From Camellia lanceoleosa (taxonomy: Eukaryota; Streptophyta; Magnoliopsida; Ericales; Theaceae), in NCBI GenBank assembly GCA_025200525.1, contig CM045768.1, positions 48,864,925 through 48,928,924 on the forward strand: a stretch of DNA of 64,000 nt, given 5' to 3'. A program made the position numbers and the translations under genes. A model generated the notes under the pieces. That model did not search any database and was not told where the DNA came from. It saw only the letters and a list, made by a program, of their open reading frames with translations. This document shows positions 23,561 to 32,520 of this stretch, in pieces. The number at the start of each line of letters is the position of its first letter. The stretch's first letter is position 1.

Positions 23561-23798
23561 TCGATTCCTTTATTCACATGTCGCATAGTTAATCAATCAC
23601 CGCCTACCCTCAATGCCGCCAAATGCTTTCATCATTTAGCCAACTCATGTCGTGATAGTTAAAAGTAACCGACACTCGCTCGATTCCTTTATTCACATGT
23701 CGATAGTTAATCAATCACCGCCACCCTCAATGCCGCCAAATTGCTTTCATCATTTAGCCAACTCACATGCTGCATAGTTAATTTGGTTTTCTATATAT
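23561..23798 (+). promoter_or_regulatory. caulimovirid promoter: direct repeat plus TATA box (copy A)
   Basis: A block of about 119 bp (23561-23679) is repeated at 23680-23786, followed four bases later by CTATATAT (23791-23798). The cleaner version at 58575-58824 shows a 126-bp unit. Position before a TATA box and before the genome end fits the 35S-type promoter of caulimovirids, with a duplicated upstream enhancer. Confidence 0.7.
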
Positions 23799-24094
23799 TT
23801 GTAATCTATTGTAATTGTTAGGCAGATTCCAATTTTCTTGAACCTTGTAAAGAAAAAGAGTGTTCTCACGAGTGAGGTTTACCTTGTTCGTTTCTTCTAT
23901 TCGTGATCCTTGCATTACAACAATTGTAAGTGCAAGTTATTTTCTGTAATGAATTAAAATTGTGTTTTAATTAAATATTTTGATTTGAATTATATTTTGT
24001 TTTGTGCATTCCAATTCTATGTTTAAATTGTTTCATCTTTGATTTCGTAATCCATGGTTCTTCATTCTTGTTGCTGCTTCCGCGGTCTTGGTAT
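23799..24094 (+). other. caulimovirid transcript leader to primer site (copy A)
   Basis: AT-rich leader with no frame. The last six bases, TGGTAT at 24089-24094, match the start of the tRNA-Met primer site and run straight into the TATATATA of the Sirevirus LTR. Confidence 0.6.
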
Positions 24095-24684
24095 ATATAT
24101 ATAACTCCATCTTTTTCTTCTTGCTTGATTATAATATGATATAATCAATGTAGTGTAGTGTGATATGATATAATCAATGTAATGTTAAAAATTTAATAGC
24201 GCACATGATGTATTCTGCATATAACGTTATATATGTTCTGATCAAATATTTGCATACACAGAAAAATCTCTTTAAATAATATTTATGATGGATTTGAAAA
24301 TATATGCTCTCTTTAAAATATTGTACAAGTTGTAGAGATTTTAAACTAAATATATTTTACCACTCCATATTAATTTTGTCAAAACAAGACAACCCATAAA
24401 TATCAAATTTGTCAAAATAATACAACCAATCAATCATTTTTATCAAAATTATATAACTAATCGATTTGTCAAAAGATGAATAGTAATTAACCCTATTTTT
24501 CAAAAAGTGAATAGTAAAGCTTTTGAAAATATTTTTATTTAAATAATATTTAACAAATATATATTTTAAAAATAATAATATTTTGGGTCAAATAATATGT
24601 ATATTAGAAAAATCCAAATTGTTACAAATAATATTTTAGACATCATCAAAATTAAATAATCAAAATTAAATAATATGATTAACA
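24095..24684 (-). repeat. Sirevirus 5' LTR, distal U3 (copy A)
   Basis: It matches 7940-8534 and ends GATTAACA, followed by the target duplication TAAAC (24685-24689). Confidence 0.9.
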
Positions 24685-24689
24685 TAAAC

Positions 24690-24716
24690 TCTTAGGGGTG
24701 GGTTTGGGTCGTGACA
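24690..24716 (+). mobile_element. solo LTR 1, right end (copy A)
   Basis: 27 bases ending GGTCGTGACA, followed by TTGTT at 24717-24721, the right target duplication. It completes the LTR that starts at 4657. Confidence 0.9.
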
Positions 24717-24721
24717 TTGTT

Positions 24722-25344
24722 GGACTGAAGTTGGAGATAGACCATTATTGGGACTTGAACTTGTTTAAGAGACTACAGAGAAGTAAAGTTGATTCAACAG
24801 TGATTAAAAACAGCGCAAAATCGATAGAAAAATTATGCTGACGTGCGTAGACGGGAAAGAGAGTATGAAGTAGGCAACCATGTTTTTATCAAAGTTACGC
24901 CGATGAAGGGACACACTCATTTTAGAGTTAAGGGTAAATTAGCGCCTTGATACATCGAACCATATGAGATTATTGAGAAACTGAGTCCAGTGGCGTACCA
25001 AGTAGCCCTACCTTCGGATATGGAACACATACATAATATTTTTCATATTTCCATGTTAAGAGAATCCCTTTTAGATCCTTAACAAGTTGTTGAACCTACC
25101 CAAATACTTGTGAAGGATGACTATACATATATAGAACGGCTTATTCGAATTGTTAGTCGTCGAATTAAAAAGTTGAGAAATAAAGAAATTTTGTTGGTAA
25201 ATGTAGATTGGTAGTACCACAGTGGCTTGTATGTAACATGGGAAAGAGAAGTGGATATACAAGAGAAATACCTTGAACTGTTTCCATTAGACCCTACAGT
25301 CTTCACTGAAGAAGGTACTTGAGTTTCGAGGACCAAACGCTCTA
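24722..25344 (+). pseudogene. pol: Ty3 integrase, C-terminal third (copy A)
   Basis: This continues the integrase cut at 4656. Visible in the same frame: WTEVGDRPLLG-like start, DVRRRERE, GNHVFIKVTPMKG, IEPYEIIEKLSPVAYQVALP, HNIFHISMLR, and then a chromodomain-like tail ending TWEREVDIQEKYLELF. Stops at 24948 (TGA) and 25080 (TAA) and in the DW-stop-YH block at about 25212 replace expected codons. The tail matches the C-terminus of chromodomain Ty3 elements. Confidence 0.88.
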
Positions 25345-25356
25345 AAGGGAAGAGAC
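25345..25356 (+). other. Ty3 polypurine tract
   Basis: AAAGGGAAGAGAC lies directly before TGTAACACCC, the start of the 3' LTR; it primes plus-strand synthesis. Confidence 0.85.
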
Positions 25357-26997
25357 TGTAACACCCGCCTTTTACTTAGTTGTTACTTTTTTGATTAAAC
25401 TAAATTATACATTTATCTGTGCCTTATATGCTTATTTATGTGCATTATGTTTGTTAACAAATATGTTCCTTTATGAAAAGACCTGGCTGAGTCGTTAAAT
25501 CGTAGAGTTATAAAATTAGTTAATGGACTAAATGAGTAGAATTGATTCACCTTAAATTAAGTTAGGTAATAATATAACTAATCAATTAAGTAATTTAAAT
25601 AAAGAGACTCTCATTTAATTAATCCAAGTTAAGTAATTTATATATAGAGATCTACATATATATATAAGCTCAATATAAGGAAGAGATAGATAATAAAAAA
25701 AAAAAAAATTTGAGAGAGTCAAGAGTGTTCTAGAGTTTGAGTAAGAGAGCAAGAAGAGAAAGAGAGAAAAGTGAAGGAGAGGAGGAGAATTTGGAGCAAC
25801 TTCATCAAATCTACTCATTGAGGTAAGAATCCTTTCTAATTTCTTGCATAAAGATGACTTTCTATCTTGAACTCATGGAATTGAGGAGAGTAAGAAGTTG
25901 GGTAGTATAAATTATGTTAGAACCCTAATATGAGGGATTCTTCTATATTTTAACTTGAATTACTTGGTTTTACGTGATTCTAAGCTAGATATTCATGGTT
26001 TTGTTGAAAAAATAGAATTTCCATATGCATAGGTGTTGTTTTCTTTATAACCTTGAAATTGTTTATGAGATTGTAGAACCCGAGTTTGAATTTAAGGTTA
26101 TATTCTTGAATTGAACATGGAAATTGTTTGTACACCATGTTTGTTAATTTTGGCCTCTAATTTGATTGACTTTATGCTTGATTTTTGAATTTGGAACCCC
26201 AAAAACATAGCGTAAATTCGGTTCTAGAATTTAGAACCGCACGCTGCTGGGGAGCCCGACGCGGCGAGAAGACCGGTGCACGTAAGGGCGGGTAGGTTCA
26301 AGACTTGCGGAAAATAGAGGAAGTGGTTGGGACATTCGCATAAAGACACTGATGACGACGTGTGGAGAAGGTCTTGAACGTGTACCAAGGAGTTTCAGAC
26401 GCGGGTCATTTGGCACTTTAATTTCACTTTTCTTTGTCATTTACTGCACTTCCGGGCCTCCGTTAGCGTGTGTTACCCCCGTAATTGATGTCCTGTTGCA
26501 TTGCATGAGCATCTAGCAAAAGTACACAACATTTAGTCCCATCAATTTGTATGTAATGGAATTAATTAGCTGGTTGTATGGCAAATTAAGTATGCTACAT
26601 CCGTATTCCGTCTCGTAAGTCAAACGGCCATATTCCAGTCACCTGCATCACGGAACCAACTGTGAGTAACACTATTGTAAAGATATGTTTAAACTAAAGA
26701 ACTTATTTCCAGCTTTAAAATTTTGCTTTGTTTTATTATGTTTTCTTACACTTACAAATGATGATTCTACTTTTGCTTACATTGTTTATCGTGGCATCCT
26801 TAGCATCTGCGCACATGATACAAAGACTTCTACCAGTTCCAATTCATGGAACTCCTGTTTACTATAGTAATGTCCATCACATCTGATCTTCAGTCTCCGT
26901 GACCGCCTGTATGTATTGCTTTGGATGTACCACATATTACATTATGCTTTCTATATGTAATAAGAACCTTTTTTTGTATATAATTGGTTTTACATTG
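25357..26997 (+). repeat. Ty3 3' LTR, left part (copy A)
   Basis: It begins TGTAACACCCGCC and is interrupted at 26997 by solo LTR 2, resuming at 29374. A TATA-rich stretch lies at 25650-25668 and a strong splice-donor motif, GAG/GTAAGAATCC, at 25823. Confidence 0.9.
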
Positions 26998-29368
26998 TGT
27001 GACAACCCTCACCATCAAGCATCGATACCACCGATTAATGCTAATTTATGATTGCATGTTAAGTGATTGATCAAATTACCGATTGATTGAAGTGTATTAG
27101 TTAAACACATTTCTATCTGTTTGACTATTAATTGATGTGTTCATGTTTTATGTTTTAAATTGCAAATTAACGGCCTTATCGGCGGCCGAATCTGAAATTG
27201 ATTAGTGTTTCATGTTAATTAGAATTTATATGATTTTATGGTATGTTTAATTGAAATTTGATTTGGTATGATTCAATTAGATTAAATAATATTGAACTAC
27301 ACTAGTTATGTTTATTACTCTTTTGCCATCTAGTGGGCCACTTCACCAAATGTTGTTTGAAGCTTAGTCTTGCATCATTCTTTATTCCCTCCTAGACCAA
27401 ACGTGAGAGAGAGCTAGAGAGTTGGAGACATTGAATTCATCTAGAATTCTTGCTTGGAATTAGAAGCTTTGAAGGGAGGATTGCATATTTGAACTTCTAT
27501 ATCTTGAATTCAAGGCATAAGGTAGGAGAATCATCTTCTTGATTGTTAAATTAAGTCATGTGTTGCATGGTTCATGGAAGTTTAGAGTTTTAAAGTCTAG
27601 AATTGGTTAATATTGTTGAATCAAGCTTAAATCATGCATGTATGTTCTTATATTGAAGTTTTGAGGTTGTTTTCATGGGTATTCCTACATGCATGTTTAC
27701 ATTTTGGTTAAAGTCCATGAATTCATCTTGTTTTTGAGAGAATTCGCTCTTTGGAGCATGTATTAGAAGCTTTGAACTCATTAGAACACATGCATGTTCA
27801 TCATGTTCTTGAAATTTTTCTTGAAATTGTGTTTAATTGAACTACCTTTGGGCTTTGATTTTCTAAATTGATCTTTAAAACATGTTGTATTAGGGGTTTT
27901 AAGGTGTTTTCTAGAAAATTAGCCTAAAAGGATTGAATTTAATGCTTTAAAAGTTGATTTTGAGCTTGAAGTTTCAAATCGAATTCCAAAATTTGGACCC
28001 ACGCCGAGTGTAAGACTTCACGCCAAGCGCACACTCTAAGTTCATACACCGCCGAAGGGAAAGTAACGCCAAGCGAAAATGCATGTATCCAAGATTTTGC
28101 ATGTGTTTACAAATTCGCCGAAAGGGAATGCACGCCGAGCGAGGATTCAGGTCTCACGCCGAGCGAGGGTCGAGCGCCCGCGGAGTGTGAATTCCTTGCA
28201 TCCAGTACTTTTGCAGTCCGCAGGAGCGAGGAAAGTCATGCCCGAGCGAGGCTCTTTTGTTTGCATGTCCGCCCGAGCGGAGAAAGCCACGCTCGAGCGG
28301 GACCCTTGTTTCAACAAAAATTTGAAAAGTTTTTTAAAGTGTATTTTTGCATCCTCATTCCGTCCTAGGCATTCCTAGGCCTAGTTTAAGGCATCTTAAT
28401 GAGGATAATGCTTTAGAACCACACCCGAGTCAAGATAGGGACTAAGTTATTGGTTCCCAAACGCAACTTAGTGTGTGTTCATCCCGTGAATCGTAGGTTG
28501 GCATCCCGAGGAAGTGCACTAGCCTCATTCAGAGCCCTTAACTCGTGAGTAACAATGTTGTAAAGATATATTCAATAATGAATATTTTCAATGATCAATC
28601 ATCGCTTCTAAAATGATATTTCTACTAAATGAATGTTTGTCCTATTTGTGAAATGTATTCGTGGCATCCATAGCATTTTACTGTTACTGCTACTGTCACA
28701 GAGATCTCTGTTGGTTTCCATGTTAGAACCATTACTGTTTACTGATATAATGGTCATCAACTGACTGTTCGGTTCGTTTAGACCTACTGTACTATTTGCT
28801 ATTGGATGTACCACTTATGACTGCTATGATCAAATAACTGATATATCGCTCAAATGATCGCTTAAGCAATCGAAAGGACATTCATTCTAACCTCTTTACG
28901 ATATGTTATTCATCGGGCTTTAGCTCACTGCTTATATATATGTAGGTGTCTGTGCACCGGACGGAGTTAGGAGCGCTGGGTTGAACTTCTTTTGTCAAGC
29001 CAACCACTGTGGCCTCACCGAGAGGTTCCAAGTCCTTCAAAGTTAGGGTCATGGGGTGTTTTAGATTCCCCTTTCGCTTCGCTCAGATATACCGCTTAGA
29101 CTTGTATCAAGACTGTTATGGTAGGGATTTGGTCCCTAACCTGAATGCTTGTATATGTATGTATATACTGTTTGGTTCTGAATATGAATATGTTATGAAA
29201 AGTCTTTTGCATATAGATCGCCACAAACCATTAGACATCTTTTATTATCGCTTTTGGCTTCCACCAAATTTCAGATCAGATACTATTATTATCAAGTATA
29301 AGCCTTCAAGAATCACTTGACATCGTCGACATTGCTTAAACCCATAGGGGCGGGTTTAGGTCGTGACA
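26998..29368 (+). mobile_element. solo LTR 2 (copy A)
   Basis: 2,371 bp, TGTGACAACCC to GTGACA, with target duplication CATTG at 26993-26997 and 29369-29373. It is a relative of solo LTR 1: same start, same palindrome array, similar 3' end, but clearly diverged. A donor-like AAG/GTAGGAG is at 27522 and an acceptor-like TATGTAG/G at 28945. No internal element sequence. Confidence 0.9.
28000..28320. repeat. palindrome array in solo LTR 2 (copy A, eroded reading)
   Basis: This is the counterpart of 63030-63360. Most CGCTCGAGCG units read here as CGCCGAGCG, a recurrent loss inside CTCGAG that probably is sequence error. Confidence 0.75.
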
Positions 29369-29373
29369 CATTG

Positions 29374-29865
29374 TGATCATCATTCAAACCCTTTACGAGT
29401 TGTTATTCACCGGGCTTTAACTCATGTTTTATATATGTATGTAGGTAATCCAGCCTACGAGGGACGAGTGGCAACGATCTCACCTCCGCTTTTGGTCAAG
29501 CTACCTTTGTGCCTCGCTGAGGTTCCCATCTGGAGCAATCGAGCCCGATCACCCAAAGGGTCACCCCTTTTGGATTTCACTCAACGCTTAGTCGATGTCA
29601 TTGGTGTCTTAATTGTTGTTAATGGAATGACTTGGCTCTTTTAGTTATGTTGTATTATAAGAAACTCATGATACCTTTGATGTATATGTGTATATATATA
29701 GCTATGTCTTTGTCTCACGAAGGTCACACTGTTGAACGCCTTTTCTTTCTTATGTATTAGCTTCCGCTAGCCCTTTCTTTTTGATTTGTTCGCTTAGGCC
29801 TTTAGTAATCGAGATTATTGGCAAGTTATAATACTAAACCTATAAGGACGGTTTAGGTCATGACA
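29374..29865 (+). repeat. Ty3 3' LTR, right part (copy A)
   Basis: It continues the LTR from 26997 and ends GGTCATGACA. The AAAGT at 29866-29870 is the target duplication of the whole Ty3 element. Confidence 0.9.
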
Positions 29866-30010
29866 AAAGTGGTCTGCAACAAGAAGGATCCTAGTGAGGG
29901 CAAGTTAGGGCCAAATTGAGAGGGCCTTATAGAATCGTCTTGGTCATCGGCAATGGGGCATATCGGCTTGAGGACAGTGATAACAAAGAGTTGCCAAGAC
30001 CCTAGAACAC
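29866..30010 (+). pseudogene. Tat/Ogre-type integrase C-terminus
   Basis: The translation shows GKLGPN, EGPYRI, GAYRLEDSD and ELPRP...YNLKFFY, the usual end of Tat-lineage integrases. It begins exactly after the Ty3 insertion. The matching left half ends at 33629 before copy B. Two expected Trp codons are stops (TGA or TAG). Confidence 0.8.
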
Positions 30011-31030
30011 TTACAACTTGAAGTTTTTCTATTATTAGATTTTTGTTTTTTTGAAGTTTATGTCATAATTTTATTAGCCGAGATAGTAATAAAATTTTAG
30101 TTTGATAAATTTGAAATTTGTGTGAAAGGATTGGTTAGTCCCATGGAGATATTTCTGAGTGAAACATGACGAATAACTTAGACTTAACATATGACAGAGT
30201 TGAATTATACTTGCATATAATAGAGTTGAACTAAGTTGGCGATACTTTTGAGTGAAACATGACAAATAACTTAGACTTATTATATAGCGTAGTTGAATTA
30301 TAGTTGTATATAATAGAGTTGAACTAAATTGGCTATGTTTCTAAGTAAAAACATGCTCTAATAACTTAGACTCATTATATGGCGTAGTTGAATTAATCCT
30401 CGACTTGCTATGCTTCGTAATTAAAACTCCTAATGGAACTAAGTGTGCTTTAATCGGATTAATGTAAAAACGCAGTTGAACACCTTAAAGGTTATAAGTG
30501 CTTAATGTGAACTTATGAAACTTAGGTTTACATTAGGGTAGAGAGTCGAAAATGATTTAATAAAAACTTAAAAGTTTAAGAGCTAGGAAGACTTGTTGAA
30601 ATTGTTTAAAAGCTATAATTGGCTTAAACACTTGTTGAAATTTCAGAAAATTCTATGTTGAAGTTAGCTCTGGGTCATATTGAAAGAAGTATTCGAGATA
30701 CATACCGCCGAGATGACTAACCAGTTGTCAAAACTTGAAAAGGTGAAGTTTTAATAGACAAGATATGGAGGTAAACAAGTTAACGCTTGATCTAATAACA
30801 CTTGTAAAAATATTTTTAAGTGTTATCCAAGGTATTCCAATTGTTGGTCGAGACAAATAGTCAAGGTTTGTATCCCAGGTATTATATTCTAGTTATTATA
30901 CGCTTAAGGTATACTTTTTTTTTTTTTTAATGAGTGCAAAAATATTCTAAGTATGCAGTTAAAGCGCTTAACTTGCTTAGAAGAAAGGAAAAGCATACAT
31001 TCAACACTTGGAAGAAAAAATAAGATTTGT
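30011..31030. other. 3' untranslated region of the Tat element, with tandem repeats
   Basis: No gene is seen. It contains the repeat array at 30157-30415, an oligo-T run near 30910, and then sequence up to the assembly gap that I do not recognise. An LTR of the Tat element may start in it, but I could not find its border. Confidence 0.5.
30157..30415. repeat. tandem repeat, about 93 bp, nearly three units
   Basis: Units start at 30157, 30250 and 30342; each begins GAGTGAAACATGAC or a variant and contains GAATAACTTAGACT. Inside each unit a shorter motif, TAGAGTTGAA, is repeated. Tandem repeats between pol and 3' LTR are known in Tat/Ogre elements. Confidence 0.8.
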
Positions 31031-31130
31031 NNNNNNNNNNNNNNNNNNNNNNNNNNNNNNNNNNNNNNNNNNNNNNNNNNNNNNNNNNNNNNNNNNNNNN
31101 NNNNNNNNNNNNNNNNNNNNNNNNNNNNNN
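31031..31130. other. assembly gap, 100 N
   Basis: Exactly 100 N, the usual placeholder for a scaffold join of unknown size. Any frame read across it is meaningless. Confidence 0.98.
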
Positions 31131-32520
31131 TTGATATCCTTAGAACATATCATCTCCGACTCAAGGCTTCGAAATGCTCATTTGGAAGTCATGGGTCTAG
31201 TAAGTTCTTTGGGACACTTGATTACCTAGAAGCGTGCATTGAGGCAAGCCCGTGATCAAATCAAGGCTATCCTAGACTTAAAAAAGCCCAACGTCAAAGA
31301 AAACAAAGGCAGATAGTTAGCATAGTGAAGGGTCAAGAACTCTCAATAGGTTTATAAAGTTGGTAAGTTTAGATAAATGTAAACCATTTTTCGCTTTATT
31401 AAAGAAGACCACATATTTTTTAGGGACAGAGGAAAGTGCGAAGTCGCTTGGTCGACTTGGAAGCAAGTACCTAACAACAGCTTCCGCTCACAAATCTAGT
31501 ACTTTAGGAGAGAAGCTATTCTATACTTGGTCGCTTTCAGAGCATGTAATGAGTGCGCTTGTAATCGAGAAAAGAAGAGAGAACAAAGGCGGTGCAAGAT
31601 ACTATGCGAGTAAAAACCTAGCGTATGCCAGCAGAGACCGTGATACATTTGCCCCGGGAAAAAATTAACACCGGCCTTAGTGATGGCTTTTCAAAGAGTT
31701 GAATCATTACTTCCAAGCCGCCAAGATTGTGGTAAGGCCGACTCGAAAGACCCCTTGAAATTCCTAACTGCAGTGAATAAAGAGATCCGACAGTGTGGTA
31801 GCCGGGGAAATTTTAATGGGCAAAGGGTATTGAAAAGCCAATATGATTTAGGAGTTTAGACCCAAGATTCGTGAATCAAAGGCCGTGCTTTTGGGCCGAC
31901 TTTTGTATCGAAGTTCACACTGTGCCATCCCATCGCCGGACTCGTAAGCCGCAAGTAGGGTGTCTGTCCAGGGAATAAGAGGAAAGACCCTGTACCGGGG
32001 AATGAAAACCCCACGTTAGAAAGCAGAAAGCGCGGGTAAGAAATAGTGGCCGAAGCCCCCAATGCGATATCTACATCGACTCCTTCCTGGGCTGCTTTGT
32101 TCAATGGAGTTCAAACCGTCAAGGAACGGGGGCAGAAGTAGTACTAGTATCGCCAGATAGGCAGATGGTAGAACAATCAATTTGTTTGGGGTTCAAGACG
32201 CCAAACAATGAAGCGTAATACGAGGCAATCGATCATAGGGTTGAAATTAGCAAAGAAAGAATGGAATTCCGGGGTTCTTAGTCGGACGGGTAGTCTTCGC
32301 GACTCTAACTTATTGTGAACTGCAATAGGTGAGTATGCACCGAGATTTTTCTAAAGAATGATAGCCTATGTGAAAGAAGTTGTTAGACCGCTATTTTGTT
32401 TCAAGATTGCCGACTACAAAGAAAGTTAGCCGGTATTTATGACAACAACTATGCCAATGCCTTGGCTAACTTGGCTAGTGTAATGAAATCAAGGAAGTAA
32501 GGACAATAATGGCTGATTAT
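31131..32520 (+). pseudogene. Tat/Ogre-type RT end and RNase H, degenerate
   Basis: The RT end is readable after the gap: LRLKASKCSFG, then a GHLIT-like block and QIKAILDLKKPNVKE. Next come DKCKPFFALLKK, LYLAVSEH-like SLSEHVMSALVIE, ARYYASKNL and a RPKIRESKAVL stretch that joins to RNase H. RNase H is visible at about 32105-32230 (TGAEVVLVSPD, EQSICLGFKTPNNEA). Frames change often and stops are many. The piece 31885-32090 is more GC-rich and its coding content is unclear. This is an old element, or a poorly polished stretch. Confidence 0.72.

Larger units (their letters stand above)
16175..24094 (+). mobile_element. endogenous caulimovirid (florendovirus-like), near full length, copy A
   Basis: About 7.92 kb, inserted in the U3 of the Sirevirus 5' LTR; roughly ten bases of the LTR (around TGTTTATAAT) are missing at the site. 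Order: leader, movement protein, coat protein with zinc knuckle, protease, RT, RNase H, overlapping ORF2, promoter. No integrase or LTR is present, which separates it from Ty3 elements. Two ORFs with ORF2 of unknown function fit florendoviruses; petuvirus-like is the alternative. It ends in TGGTAT, the start of a tRNA-Met primer site. All main ORFs are broken; many breaks differ from copy B and may be assembly error. Confidence 0.85.
7096..24684 (-). mobile_element. Ty1/copia element, Sirevirus type, copy A (contains a pararetrovirus)
   Basis: The ends are TGTTA...TAACA, with target duplication TAAAC at 7091-7095 and 24685-24689. On the minus strand it reads 5' LTR (24684 to 15339, interrupted by 16175-24094), primer site, gag, protease, integrase, RT, RNase H, non-coding 3' region, 3' LTR (8534-7096). 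Without the inserted virus it is about 9.67 kb. Integrase ahead of RT defines copia. The long coiled coil after the gag zinc knuckle and the multiple GGGGGAGA polypurine tracts are known Sirevirus (SIRE/Maximus) marks. Confidence 0.9.
1..29865 (+). mobile_element. Ty3 LTR retrotransposon (Tekay/Del-like), copy A, with nested insertions
   Basis: The element runs from a 5' LTR whose left part lies outside the window (LTR end at 640) to the end of its 3' LTR at 29865. Without nested insertions the internal part is about 4.65 kb and the LTR about 2.13 kb. Gag, protease, RT, RNase H and integrase lie in Ty3 order on the plus strand. The integrase C-terminus resembles chromodomain-bearing Tekay/Del elements, so the clade call is family knowledge, not proof. 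The right target duplication is AAAGT at 29866-29870; the same five bases precede the equivalent 5' LTR of copy B at 33625-33629. All coding parts are broken. Confidence 0.88.

Noticed and set aside
23561..23786. Direct repeats considered as a CRISPR-like array
   Set aside because: Two long abutting units with no spacers, in plant DNA, next to a TATA box; a promoter duplication is the simple reading.
16175..24094. Reading the viral insert as another Ty3 element
   Set aside because: It has movement protein and coat protein regions, no integrase, no LTRs and an ORF2 after RNase H.
29009..29644. ORFs of about 90-100 aa inside and next to the end of solo LTR 2
   Set aside because: They lie in LTR sequence, are not conserved in the other copies of these LTRs, and one runs up to the target duplication.
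30953..31255. ORFs reading through the N gap
   Set aside because: They include 34 unknown residues and join two contigs of unknown distance.
31856..32104. Minus-strand ORF of 82 aa in a GC-rich patch, considered as an organelle insert or gene
   Set aside because: The plus-strand flanks read into Tat RT and RNase H on both sides, and I cannot match the patch to any organelle gene by eye; kept only as a low-interest finding.
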